From: Sphingobacterium alkalisoli
GTDB taxonomy: Bacteria > Bacteroidota > Bacteroidia > Sphingobacteriales > Sphingobacteriaceae
Assembly: GCF_005049105.1 (NCBI RefSeq)
Contig: NZ_SUKA01000009.1
Span: 1-64,000 of the forward strand
Length of the DNA: 64,000 nt
Direction: 5' to 3'
Below, piece by piece: positions 15,696-23,188 of this stretch. Positions within the stretch are counted from its first letter, which is position 1. Every line of letters begins with the position of its first letter. A program made the position numbers and the translations under genes. Under the pieces are notes generated by a model, which made no database searches, was not told where the DNA came from, and saw nothing but the letters and a program-made list of their open reading frames with translations.

Positions 15696-16622
15696 TTAGA
15701 ATAAAATGTCAAGATGTAATTCACTTTTCACCCCTTCCACGCCCGGTGTAAAATCGGTTGGCACTTCGGCTCCCTTTAGAATCCGCCCGTTTTGGTTTAG
15801 CATGATAAAGTTTAACGTCCAATTCCCCGTCATGGTGTAGTTAACAATTCCCCGATACAGGCCATCCTCGTACTGTGTCAGATCTTTATTATTGGGCGAC
15901 GAATGATTTCCCATAGAAGGTTCCGGCATGCGCGGGTCTAGCTGTAAGGTATAACCCCTTACCGCTGTGTATGAAAACTGCGACGGATCTGGAAAATTTC
16001 CGGACGGGGGACTGGTCGGTTGATTGAATTTGTATATCCCGGCAACCAACTCGTTTTCGGCAACCTTCGGCTTTTGTGGCGACACTAAAGCAATGAAATA
16101 CTGTTCGTTATCTTTCCCTATAAATGACGTCATATTCAGGTTTTTGTTGGGCTGTTTCTGAACCGAGATATTATCCTCCACCAGATGGGTTTGACTCCCA
16201 ACTGTAAAGCTCATGTAAAGCGTCCAGCTTCCATCGGCACCACTTTCACTTGTGAATACCGAATGGCCCGAAAAATAGTCGTCCTCTGCCCGGTAGACCA
16301 GATTGTACTGGTGGGGACAGGAAATTTCACTCCCGTCGGCATTCGTCCTAATCGGTATATAGGTTACCGAGGATACATTTGCTTTTTCGTTGGTCTGACT
16401 ATTCGTAATCTTCACACGGATTTCGTTATAGCCGTTATAGAAAGTTCCGTTTAATGCTTCGATACGGATGTCATACCCCTCGCTGCGGATGACAGCAGCT
16501 TCTTTAAACACAGTATGCTCGGTAATTACCTTATCTATTTCCGCTTCATAATCCGTTTTATCTTTTGTACAGGATACCACCGCAATGCACACTGCGGCAA
16601 GAAAAAATAGTGTTTTTTTCAT
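15696..16622 (-). CDS. YtkA/FixH-like lipoprotein, probable copper binding
   Basis: Lipoprotein of 308 aa (lipobox AVVSC, Cys18) with two Ig-like halves. The second half carries the YtkA-like signature DPRMPEPSMGNHSSPNNKDL at 229-248, with Met232, Met237 and His240, followed by GLYRGIVNYTMTGNWTLNF. The first half repeats the plan in weaker form (YNEIRVKITN ... SCPHQYNLVY ... GSWTLYMSF) and has Cys102 and His104. Met/His clusters of this kind bind copper in the related CopC/PCuAC-type folds (family knowledge). It is the gene just before the OprC-like receptor, 6 bases apart. Two palindromes lie in the 148-base gap ahead of it. The exact name of the family is less certain than the copper context. 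Confidence 0.78.
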   Translation of the reverse strand: MKKTLFFLAAVCIAVVSCTKDKTDYEAEIDKVITEHTVFKEAAVIRSEGYDIRIEALNGTFYNGYNEIRVKITNSQTNEKANVSSVTYIPIRTNADGSEISCPHQYNLVYRAEDDYFSGHSVFTSESGADGSWTLYMSFTVGSQTHLVEDNISVQKQPNKNLNMTSFIGKDNEQYFIALVSPQKPKVAENELVAGIYKFNQPTSPPSGNFPDPSQFSYTAVRGYTLQLDPRMPEPSMGNHSSPNNKDLTQYEDGLYRGIVNYTMTGNWTLNFIMLNQNGRILKGAEVPTDFTPGVEGVKSELHLDILF

Positions 16623-16733
16623 TCGAAATGATCGTTATGAGAATTATCTCCATGCATCAATAAGCTCGTCATACACGATCCGTTTTTTAAACGGCCATGA
16701 AGCTTGCTTTATTAATAAAATTTTTTGTGGCAG

Positions 16734-16746
16734 TGTCAAGCTGACA
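16734..16746. promoter_or_regulatory. Dyad TGTCA-AGC-TGACA in the copper operon
   Basis: Perfect 5-bp arms with a 3-base spacer, in the gap between the CxxxC protein gene and the YtkA-like gene. It is a candidate operator or RNA-processing site; nothing more can be said. Confidence 0.3.
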
Positions 16747-16754
16747 TAGCTACG

Positions 16755-16772
16755 GATCTATAGGTATAGATC
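16755..16772. promoter_or_regulatory. 18-bp palindrome overlapping a stop codon
   Basis: GATCTATA-GG-TATAGATC, perfect 8-bp arms with a 2-base spacer. It overlaps the stop codon of the CxxxC protein gene and lies 8 bases from the next dyad. No T-run follows, so it is not an obvious terminator. Confidence 0.4.
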
Positions 16773-17139
16773 AGCTAATTGGAGGACGGAATATGGGGAT
16801 GAGGTACTTAAATCTGTAATCGATCGAATAAGGTGAAAAGTGCCTTTCGGAGGTTTCTTCCTGCGGCTGGTATGTGGTAAAGGTAATATACTCTTTATGC
16901 ATATATAATGCACTGTACTCATAAATCAGAAAATTCCTTCTTGTTTCGTCTTTCTCTTTTTCCTTTATTTTCTTCATCAGTACACACTGACCATTACAAT
17001 GAAGCTGAGGTTGGGCTTTGTTTATACATTTCGATAAGTACTCGGGGAGGTGTATCTGATAGTCCATAACCGCGATACTGCGGTAAAATGACTGCAATGT
17101 CAACGTAATTAATAAAACATATGTAAAAACAACCTTCAA
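16771..17139 (-). CDS. Small exported protein with HCNGQC motif, first gene of copper operon
   Basis: 122 aa with one N-terminal hydrophobic segment (residues ~3-17), then the central motif LHCNGQCVLMKKIKEKEK with Cys48, Cys52 and Met55, plus Cys38. The CNGxCxLxK stretch recurs, as far as I recall, in small Bacteroidetes proteins near metal-transport genes. A soft-metal or thiol role is suggested, not shown. The start codon is TTG (17139): the upstream frame is closed by a TAG six codons earlier, and the first ATG (codon 25) would remove the hydrophobic segment. A perfect promoter at 17175-17205 gives a leader of about 30 bases to this TTG. It belongs to the operon with the YtkA-like, receptor and MbnP/H-like genes. 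Confidence 0.7.
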   Translation of the reverse strand: MKVVFTYVLLITLTLQSFYRSIAVMDYQIHLPEYLSKCINKAQPQLHCNGQCVLMKKIKEKEKDETRRNFLIYEYSALYMHKEYITFTTYQPQEETSERHFSPYSIDYRFKYLIPIFRPPIS

Positions 17140-17174
17140 AATCTGCGTTTTTTCCTATCCAGACTGATACGCAC

Positions 17175-17205
17175 CAAATATACGGAAGAATCTCTCATAA
17201 ACAAA
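17175..17205 (-). promoter_or_regulatory. Copper operon promoter
   Basis: Minus strand TTTG, 19 bases, TATATTTG: a perfect Bacteroidetes consensus. It lies 36 bases before the TTG start at 17139. The inverted repeat CTTTCATG (17207-17214) / CATGAAAG (17236-17243) abuts the -33 box and could be an operator. Confidence 0.75.
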
Positions 17206-17277
17206 CCTTTCATGATCCATTGAATCACCAACAGGCATGAAAGTTCTTGATGGCCTTTGAGAAATAGACACTTTCAG

Positions 17278-17342
17278 AAAAAAAAGGTCTTGAAGCGGGG
17301 AGCTTCAAGACCTTTAACTAACCAATTATTAACCTAAATTAT
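17278..17342 (-). ncRNA. Candidate small RNA B (~65 nt) ending in an intrinsic terminator
   Basis: Same body as copy A, read on the minus strand, with a 14-bp perfect stem (17283-17315) and a TCCCC loop, then seven T. It has its own promoter upstream and ends about 70 bases before the copper operon promoter. It could also serve as terminator of the 17501 gene. Confidence 0.55.
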
Positions 17343-17348
17343 GAAGCT

Positions 17349-17380
17349 CAAAGATACGTACAACCTACCTTAGACGCAAG
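17349..17380 (-). promoter_or_regulatory. Promoter of candidate small RNA B
   Basis: Minus strand CTTG, 20 bases, TATCTTTG, identical boxes and spacing to copy A although the 20-base spacers differ. Conservation of boxes over a diverged spacer argues for a real promoter. Confidence 0.55.
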
Positions 17381-17500
17381 TAGCACGACTTGTTTTAACG
17401 AACATTTAACACGACGCCTACTATAGATCCGAATTGGAACGCACTTTACTGGCCATATTTTACTTTCTCAACAGCAAATAAAACAGGTGACTCCAACTAA

Positions 17501-17968
17501 CTAGCTATGTAAAGCCTCGGAGGCTGTTATCATTTCTACTTTCGTACGGTAGGCAAATGCAGTTTTCCCTTCCTTTTCAACGACAACATAACCTTTGATA
17601 GACAATACAGCCTTGGATGTATCCACCCTATTCAATGCACTACTTCGGCAACTAAAACCGATAGAACGGGCAGGAAGCTCTTCGTTAAACGCTTTTACTT
17701 CAAAAGATAGCTTATCAAACGCGTTCACCTGCAATGCAGGGTCTGAAAAGCGTATACTGGTAAAGACAACTTGACGTAATCGGCTATCGTGAGCTTTAAG
17801 ATAAAACATGAAAGATCCCTTCGTTTTATCATGCGTATTCCCCTCTCTTTTCAATAGACTAACACGCAACTGGGCATACTGTTGCAAGCGTCGCTGCAGC
17901 TTGTACAGGTAAAAAAGAATCAAGGCTAAGGCTAACAAGCCGCTACCAGCAATGAAGATCGTTTGCAT
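17501..17968 (-). CDS. Membrane-anchored hypothetical protein
   Basis: 155 aa, not recognised. Residues 4-22 form one transmembrane helix (IAGSGLLALALILFYLYKL), followed by a basic stretch (QRRLQQYAQLRVSLLKREG), so the bulk is probably cytoplasmic if Lys/Arg mark the inner side. The rest is predicted beta-rich with no catalytic motif. Two Cys/Ser-rich positions (GFSCRSSAL) are unremarkable. It has its own candidate promoter (18011-18041) and ends before small RNA B. It stands alone between the large kinase and the copper operon. No function is proposed. Confidence 0.6.
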   Translation of the reverse strand: MQTIFIAGSGLLALALILFYLYKLQRRLQQYAQLRVSLLKREGNTHDKTKGSFMFYLKAHDSRLRQVVFTSIRFSDPALQVNAFDKLSFEVKAFNEELPARSIGFSCRSSALNRVDTSKAVLSIKGYVVVEKEGKTAFAYRTKVEMITASEALHS

Positions 17969-18010
17969 CCGTTAAATAATATTAGACTGTTGTTTTTCCG
18001 TTCACTTACG

Positions 18011-18041
18011 CAATTGTAAGTTTTCCTTTACAAACATCAAA
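18011..18041 (-). promoter_or_regulatory. Candidate promoter of the 17501 gene
   Basis: Minus strand TTTG, 19 bases, TACAATTG (one mismatch). The -7 box lies within a small dyad CTTAC-GCAATT-GTAAG (18005-18020). Confidence 0.45.
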
Positions 18042-18105
18042 AAAAATGCCTAAATAAAAAAGTCGTACAAAAAAAAATTAAAAGGATCATAAAAATTTAA
18101 CCTAA

Positions 18106-18121
18106 AGTACGTAAACGTACT
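18106..18121 (-). terminator. Weak hairpin after the PAS kinase gene
   Basis: AGTACG-TTTA-CGTACT on the minus strand followed by TTAGGTTAAATTTTT, 26 bases after the stop codon. A 6-bp stem only. Confidence 0.3.
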
Positions 18122-18146
18122 GGCACAGAAACTAGTAGCAATTTCG

Positions 18147-21100
18147 CTACAAAGGAAGACTAAACCAAAATGTGCTTCCTTTGCCAAGTTCAGAGTCTAC
18201 CCAGATTTTTCCTTGATGGCGGGTTATAATTTCATGCGAGAGGAAGAGCCCCATACCTAGGCCAGAAATATTCTCGGTGTTTTCTTCTATGCGATAAAAG
18301 CGGGAGAAAATACTACATTGCTTATCGGGAGAAATACCCATACCAAAATCCTTGACACCAACCCGAGCATCGGTCTCAGTGGTATGCAACGAGACCTCGA
18401 TCTCGTTTTTGCCCGGTGCATATTTGATCGCATTGTTTAAAAGATTGAGCATAACCTGCTCAATTCGGTGACTATCGGCCTGGACCAAGCAGGACACCAC
18501 GTCGGTCTTCAATGTGATTTGGTGCTTTTCACTGTTGTGAGTCACCAGTTCTATAGCCTCTCTGATGGTATTGAGCAGGTCAAATCCGGCAATGGTCAGT
18601 TTTAATTTTCCGGCTTCGATCTTAGATACATCAAGTAGGTCGTCTACCAGCATGGTAAGTTTCTTGACCTGTAAGGTAGCTCGCTTTAAAAACCGATGAT
18701 GCTGCTCATTTTGACTGGAGCGTTCTACAATCTGAAGATAACCGTTGATGCTGGTAAGCGGGGTCTTCAATTCATGGCTGGCCAGTCCGATAAACTCGTC
18801 CTTCTTGTCGTTTAGACTTTTGACCTTTTCGTAGAGCTGGGCATTATCCAGTCCGATAGCTGCCTGGGCAGCAATTGAAACGACAAGGCTCTCATGATCG
18901 ACACTGAAGCGGTCGGTGTCGGCGTGTCCAAAAAACAATCCACCGATCACTTCCCCCGAGCGGGACACAACAGGCACAGCAAGATAGCTAAGCGCTTGAA
19001 ATCCTGCTGATGGCATGCCGAATGGCTGTTTGTACTGTCTATAGCGTGAATCTTGTCGTGTGTCTGCAAGACGATCTACGTGTAGATCCGCAAATACGCC
19101 TGGGAAAAAGGCCTGACTTGCAGCTATATCAGATGGTGCGAATGCAGCACCTTCCTTGCTCGACGAAGCATACACGAGATGTACCTTATTCTCAATATCT
19201 TTTTTAGCGTAGAAAAAGCTTCCGAAGGTGGCGCCGGTAAGTTCGACAGTGGCATCGATTACTTTTTGAAGGATATGATCCAAATCCAGTTCTTCGGCGA
19301 CCGTTTGGATCATCTTATTGAGTATTTCCAAACGCGTGGTATAACGATGGGTTGTTTTCTCCGCTTCTTTCTGGGCACTGATATCCCGGGCAATCTTCGA
19401 AGAGCCTATGATCTGACCTTTCGCATCTAAAATAGGCGAAACAGTAAGCGATAGCTGCTTTTCATTACCTTCTTTGTCGATGCGAACGGTTTCAAAGTTA
19501 ACAACTTGCTCGCCCGATTTAATCTTGGAAGCGAGGTAGGCGGCCTCCTCAAACCGGGATAAGGGATGAATAATGGATATATGCTTCCCAATAGCCTCTT
19601 CCTGGGTATAACCCAAATGCCGCTCGGCGGCCTTATTCCAACTCGTGATATATCCATGCAGGTTCTGGCTGATAATGATATCTTCAGTAGAGTCTACGAT
19701 CGCAGCCAGCCGGCCATGCTTCTCCGCATTCTCTTCGATCCGGATTTCATGGAATTTTTGGTTTGTAATATCTAAAACAGAACCAATCAAACGCAGAGGT
19801 TGGGAATCTTTGTCAAAGTATACCTTCCCTTGGGCCTTTATCCAACGCTCTTCACGACCAACACCGGTAATGGTACGGTATACGGTGGAATATGCACCTC
19901 CAGAGCGGTCTTCATCCATAGCCCGCGACATCGCCCAGAGTACCCTATCGACATCCTCAGGATGAAGTGCCTCCTTAAAATCCTTCTCTAAACTGACAGG
20001 ACGATCATCTTGTATTCCAAAGAGTTCTCTACAGCGCTTGTCCCATTCCAGCGTACCGGTCACAACATTCAGGTCAAAGGTACCCAATGAAGCCGCTTCT
20101 TTTGCTAAACGCGACTGCTCGTAAGCGCGTTCAAGTTCCAAACGGGCGCTAACCTGCTCGGTGACATTAACCGATATAGCGAGCACGCCCAGAATATACC
20201 CATCTGCGCCGTAGTAGGGTTGGTAAACAAAAGTTTGGTACACGACATCGGGTACGCCATGACGGATCAGCGAAACGGGCTGTTCCGTAGCCGTGAAAGG
20301 AATGCCAGTAGCATAAACTTGAGCCATAACTTCCTCCAATCCCTGTTCCCGCGCATCGGGAAGCGCCTCGAAAATCGGAAGATCCATCACTTCGGCTCTG
20401 CTTTTGCCCCATATATCGATCATGGCATCATTAACCAATGCCACAGTATGCTCAGGCCCCAAGAGGAGGCACATTGCTACGGGAGCCTGCTGTATCATAC
20501 TCTGGAAGTTGCGTTCGCTCTGCTCCACTTTATTCTTTGCCAGATAGAGGTCAGTCACGTCGGCCGCCGTATTCATCACGCCATATACTTGACCCTCATG
20601 ATCCCGTAGCGGCGTAAAACTATAATTGAAGTAGAAATCCTGAGGTTTCCCTCCGATATGCAACACCACAAGCTGATTGCGAGTGTGAAACGGAACACCA
20701 GTGGTATATACCTGATCGAGCTGCGGATAGATATCTTGATCCGCCAGCTCGGGTAATACCTCCGCGTACGTTTTCCCGACGACGTCATCTCCCTTGCCCC
20801 AAACATCTTTTAGGGACTGATTAGCGTGGGTAATTCGCATCTCCTTGCCGATGTATACTCCGATCGGAAAAGGAGCACTTTCGACCATCTCCCTCATCTG
20901 ATGTTCGCTTTCTGTCAGCCTTTCCAATAAAGCGTGAAGTTTGCGCTGCGTAAATTCGAGATCTTCATTGGTGGTCACCAACTCTTCATTGGCTGAAACC
21001 ATTTCCTCATTGACAGTCGCCATCTCCTCATTAATTCCCTCCAAAATAATTTTGGCGGTCGATTTATCGGTTACATCGATAGCAATAATCATGAGTCCAA

Positions 21101-21950
21101 TGACTTGGCCATCTATATCGCGTAATGGCTCATATACAAAATCAACGTAAACAATTTCGGGTACGCCATGTCGTATAAGGGTAACCCGATGCTCTTTGGC
21201 CTGATAGCTTTTTCCAGTTTGCATCACGGCTCGCGAGATTGGCTCATACACTTCCCTCACCTCACCGTTGACATCCCAGTACGGACGGCGCAGAAATTCT
21301 TCTCGCTCCTTGCCTGAGATTTCTAAGAATGCATCATTGACCTCAATAGTCTGTAATTGATCTCCAACAACAATACACACGCCCACGGGTGCCTGGCGAA
21401 TCATTAACTCGCTATTCTCTTTAAAGGATTTGAGCTTCCTCAACTCCTGTGTAGTCGTCGTATGCTCGATACAGGTAATACCTACCCCTTGTACAGCACC
21501 AAATTCATCTCTTATTGGCGTAAAAAAAATATCAAAAAAACGGTCGCGTAAACGATTATGCCCATCCTGTGTAACTTTATGATCTCGGATAACAGCGGAT
21601 TCACCTTTCAACGAACGATCAAAAACAGACCCTAACCTATCCCACGCTGTAGCCATTGTGATTGCAGCAAGACTTCCCAGTGCGGATGGAAGTGCACCAA
21701 TAGTCTCGAACGGCCTGTTGAATAGTTGAATAAACGTTGTACCCCAACATAACAGCGTAGGCACACCGCTTGTGATCATGGTGGCAGTAGCTTGCTTTAA
21801 TGAGGAAGGCCACTCTTCTATGGCGCCGAGCGCCGTACTTGCCCAATCAAAGTTTGCAATACGATGTCCACATTCTCCACTGTCTTGTAAAAAGACTAAA
21901 AATCCATTCGAATGATCTGATGATGCTGGGTTTTGTTGTCGAGACGTCAT
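18147..21950 (-). CDS. Soluble multi-PAS/GAF sensor histidine kinase
   Basis: Cytoplasmic kinase of about 1267 aa with no transmembrane segment. Order: an N-terminal degenerate PAS-like region (to ~170), then PAS domains near 180-305, 350-480, 480-605, 620-745 (PAS_3 type with YRTITGVGREERWIKAQG) and 755-870. A signalling coiled coil EEMATVNEEMVSANEELVTTNEDLEF lies near 315-345. A GAF domain occupies ~880-1040. HisKA follows with FIGLASHELKTPLT (phospho-His) and HATPase_c with LLNNAIKYAP, VKDFGMGIS and GLGMGLFLSHEI. There is no receiver domain. ATG 21950 is preferred to TTG 22001, because the TTG lies only a few bases from the expected transcription start of the perfect promoter at 22013-22044. 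The partner regulator is not adjacent in the same direction; the LytTR regulator next to it is paired with another sensor. The signal is unknown. Confidence 0.9.
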   Translation of the reverse strand: MTSRQQNPASSDHSNGFLVFLQDSGECGHRIANFDWASTALGAIEEWPSSLKQATATMITSGVPTLLCWGTTFIQLFNRPFETIGALPSALGSLAAITMATAWDRLGSVFDRSLKGESAVIRDHKVTQDGHNRLRDRFFDIFFTPIRDEFGAVQGVGITCIEHTTTTQELRKLKSFKENSELMIRQAPVGVCIVVGDQLQTIEVNDAFLEISGKEREEFLRRPYWDVNGEVREVYEPISRAVMQTGKSYQAKEHRVTLIRHGVPEIVYVDFVYEPLRDIDGQVIGLMIIAIDVTDKSTAKIILEGINEEMATVNEEMVSANEELVTTNEDLEFTQRKLHALLERLTESEHQMREMVESAPFPIGVYIGKEMRITHANQSLKDVWGKGDDVVGKTYAEVLPELADQDIYPQLDQVYTTGVPFHTRNQLVVLHIGGKPQDFYFNYSFTPLRDHEGQVYGVMNTAADVTDLYLAKNKVEQSERNFQSMIQQAPVAMCLLLGPEHTVALVNDAMIDIWGKSRAEVMDLPIFEALPDAREQGLEEVMAQVYATGIPFTATEQPVSLIRHGVPDVVYQTFVYQPYYGADGYILGVLAISVNVTEQVSARLELERAYEQSRLAKEAASLGTFDLNVVTGTLEWDKRCRELFGIQDDRPVSLEKDFKEALHPEDVDRVLWAMSRAMDEDRSGGAYSTVYRTITGVGREERWIKAQGKVYFDKDSQPLRLIGSVLDITNQKFHEIRIEENAEKHGRLAAIVDSTEDIIISQNLHGYITSWNKAAERHLGYTQEEAIGKHISIIHPLSRFEEAAYLASKIKSGEQVVNFETVRIDKEGNEKQLSLTVSPILDAKGQIIGSSKIARDISAQKEAEKTTHRYTTRLEILNKMIQTVAEELDLDHILQKVIDATVELTGATFGSFFYAKKDIENKVHLVYASSSKEGAAFAPSDIAASQAFFPGVFADLHVDRLADTRQDSRYRQYKQPFGMPSAGFQALSYLAVPVVSRSGEVIGGLFFGHADTDRFSVDHESLVVSIAAQAAIGLDNAQLYEKVKSLNDKKDEFIGLASHELKTPLTSINGYLQIVERSSQNEQHHRFLKRATLQVKKLTMLVDDLLDVSKIEAGKLKLTIAGFDLLNTIREAIELVTHNSEKHQITLKTDVVSCLVQADSHRIEQVMLNLLNNAIKYAPGKNEIEVSLHTTETDARVGVKDFGMGISPDKQCSIFSRFYRIEENTENISGLGMGLFLSHEIITRHQGKIWVDSELGKGSTFWFSLPL

Positions 21951-22012
21951 ACGCGATGCTAAACTTTCATGGATAGTGAGTTTTTGACCTTCATAAATCA
22001 AGTGACACTACG

Positions 22013-22044
22013 CAAACTTATATAAATTTCGTTTTAGAAACAAT
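22013..22044 (-). promoter_or_regulatory. Promoter of the multi-PAS kinase
   Basis: Minus strand ATTG, 20 bases, TAAGTTTG. The -7 box is perfect. A transcript from here leaves about 55 bases before the ATG at 21950. Confidence 0.65.
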
Positions 22045-22135
22045 TTAATTGCTTCATATAAAATCGTGAATTTATTTTTCACGACCCTAATTATGATAAT
22101 AAATGTTCTTTGTGCTGTTACGTGACGTAGGAAAA

Positions 22136-22864
22136 TTAGGAGAATAGGATCTTCAGCAATGCTTCTTTTCGGGAGGACGTGACCTCCATCTCCGCGCCGT
22201 CTACAAATTCCAATGTACCACCGTCTCCCTTTCGATATTTAGCCACATAATCAAGATTTGCAATGACTGAGCGGCTGATGCGGATAAAAAATGGTTCCGT
22301 TAACAGCTGCTCAAATTCCTTCAATGTCCTAGAAACGACAATTTTTTTTCCTTCTGCCAGATAGAACGTGCTGTAATTACTCATCGCTTCCACCCGCATG
22401 ATATCTGTCTTTTTTACAAGGTATACACCTTCGGCAGTAGGGAGCGCAATACGTCTACTTCCTGATAGGGGTGTCGAGGAATCGGCCATGAATACTCTTT
22501 TCCTCGCTAGTTTTTCATGCAAACGGTCAATCGCACATTGCAACTCGTCGTTGTCGACAGGTTTGAGCAGATAATCTAACGCATTGATCCGCAGTGCATC
22601 CAAGGTGTAAGCATTAAAAGCGGTAACAAACACTACTTCGAAATCAAAGGACCCTAATTTCTCCAAAAATTGAAAACCATTCAGGATGGGCATTTCGACA
22701 TCCAAAAAAAGTACATCAGGTTTTAAAACCGCTATTCCGGACAGGGCAAGCAAAGGATCGTTAAATACCGCCTCGACCTGTAACTGCTGATCAAAGGCCT
22801 GTAATTTATGCTGCAACAGCTTACTGCCACGCAGTTCGTCGTCTAAAATAACTGCTTTTAACAT
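22136..22864 (-). CDS. LytTR-family response regulator
   Basis: 242 aa. The receiver domain (1-120) has the acidic pair in VILDDE, phospho-acceptor Asp in VLFLDVEMPIL and Lys in LLKPVD. The LytTR DNA-binding domain (~140-242) has YLVKKTDIMRVEAMSNYSTFYL and FFIRISRSVIANLDYV. It is divergently oriented to a LytS-type TPR sensor kinase, a classical pairing in Bacteroidetes, and probably receives its phosphate from that kinase. LytTR regulators bind direct repeats; TTTACTTAGTgAT/TTTACTTAGTaAT occurs twice in the shared gap (see there). Targets are unknown; the SusCD pair downstream of the sensor is a candidate. Confidence 0.93.
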   Translation of the reverse strand: MLKAVILDDELRGSKLLQHKLQAFDQQLQVEAVFNDPLLALSGIAVLKPDVLFLDVEMPILNGFQFLEKLGSFDFEVVFVTAFNAYTLDALRINALDYLLKPVDNDELQCAIDRLHEKLARKRVFMADSSTPLSGSRRIALPTAEGVYLVKKTDIMRVEAMSNYSTFYLAEGKKIVVSRTLKEFEQLLTEPFFIRISRSVIANLDYVAKYRKGDGGTLEFVDGAEMEVTSSRKEALLKILFS

Positions 22865-23188
22865 GTACTTATTTTTTTCTCTCTGCTAATTTCGTGTTTT
22901 TCAAACATTTATACACTATTTATTTACACCGTATACAACTTTAACAGCTTCTTTTTAAAAAATGTAACAGATTTTGCAACTCATTCGCTAAATCCCGTTT
23001 TCTACCGCCTAACCTTTACGGCTAAATAGAAGCAAATAAGCTGTATTTTTAGCTTCCCATTTTACTAATCGAGCCAATGGAGGTTTTAAATGCGTGAACC
23101 GCCCACTTTACTTAGTGATTAGTTATCGTCTTTTATTAATTTTATTATTAATTTACTTAGTAATCAATGACTTAAATCGATTATCAAT
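22865..23188. promoter_or_regulatory. Divergent regulatory region of the LytTR two-component pair
   Basis: 324 bases between divergent starts. A direct repeat TTTACTTAGT(G/A)AT lies at 23108-23120 and 23152-23164, start to start 44 bases (about four helical turns), just before the sensor gene. This is compatible with autoregulation by the LytTR protein. No perfect TAnnTTTG box was found on either strand. Confidence 0.35.

Larger units (their letters stand above)
17140..17500. other. Regulatory gap between the copper operon and the 17501 gene
   Basis: Contains, from left to right, the copper operon promoter, an inverted repeat CTTTCATG/CATGAAAG (17207-17243), candidate small RNA B with its terminator and promoter (17278-17380), and about 120 bases without recognisable features. 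No protein gene. Confidence 0.6.
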
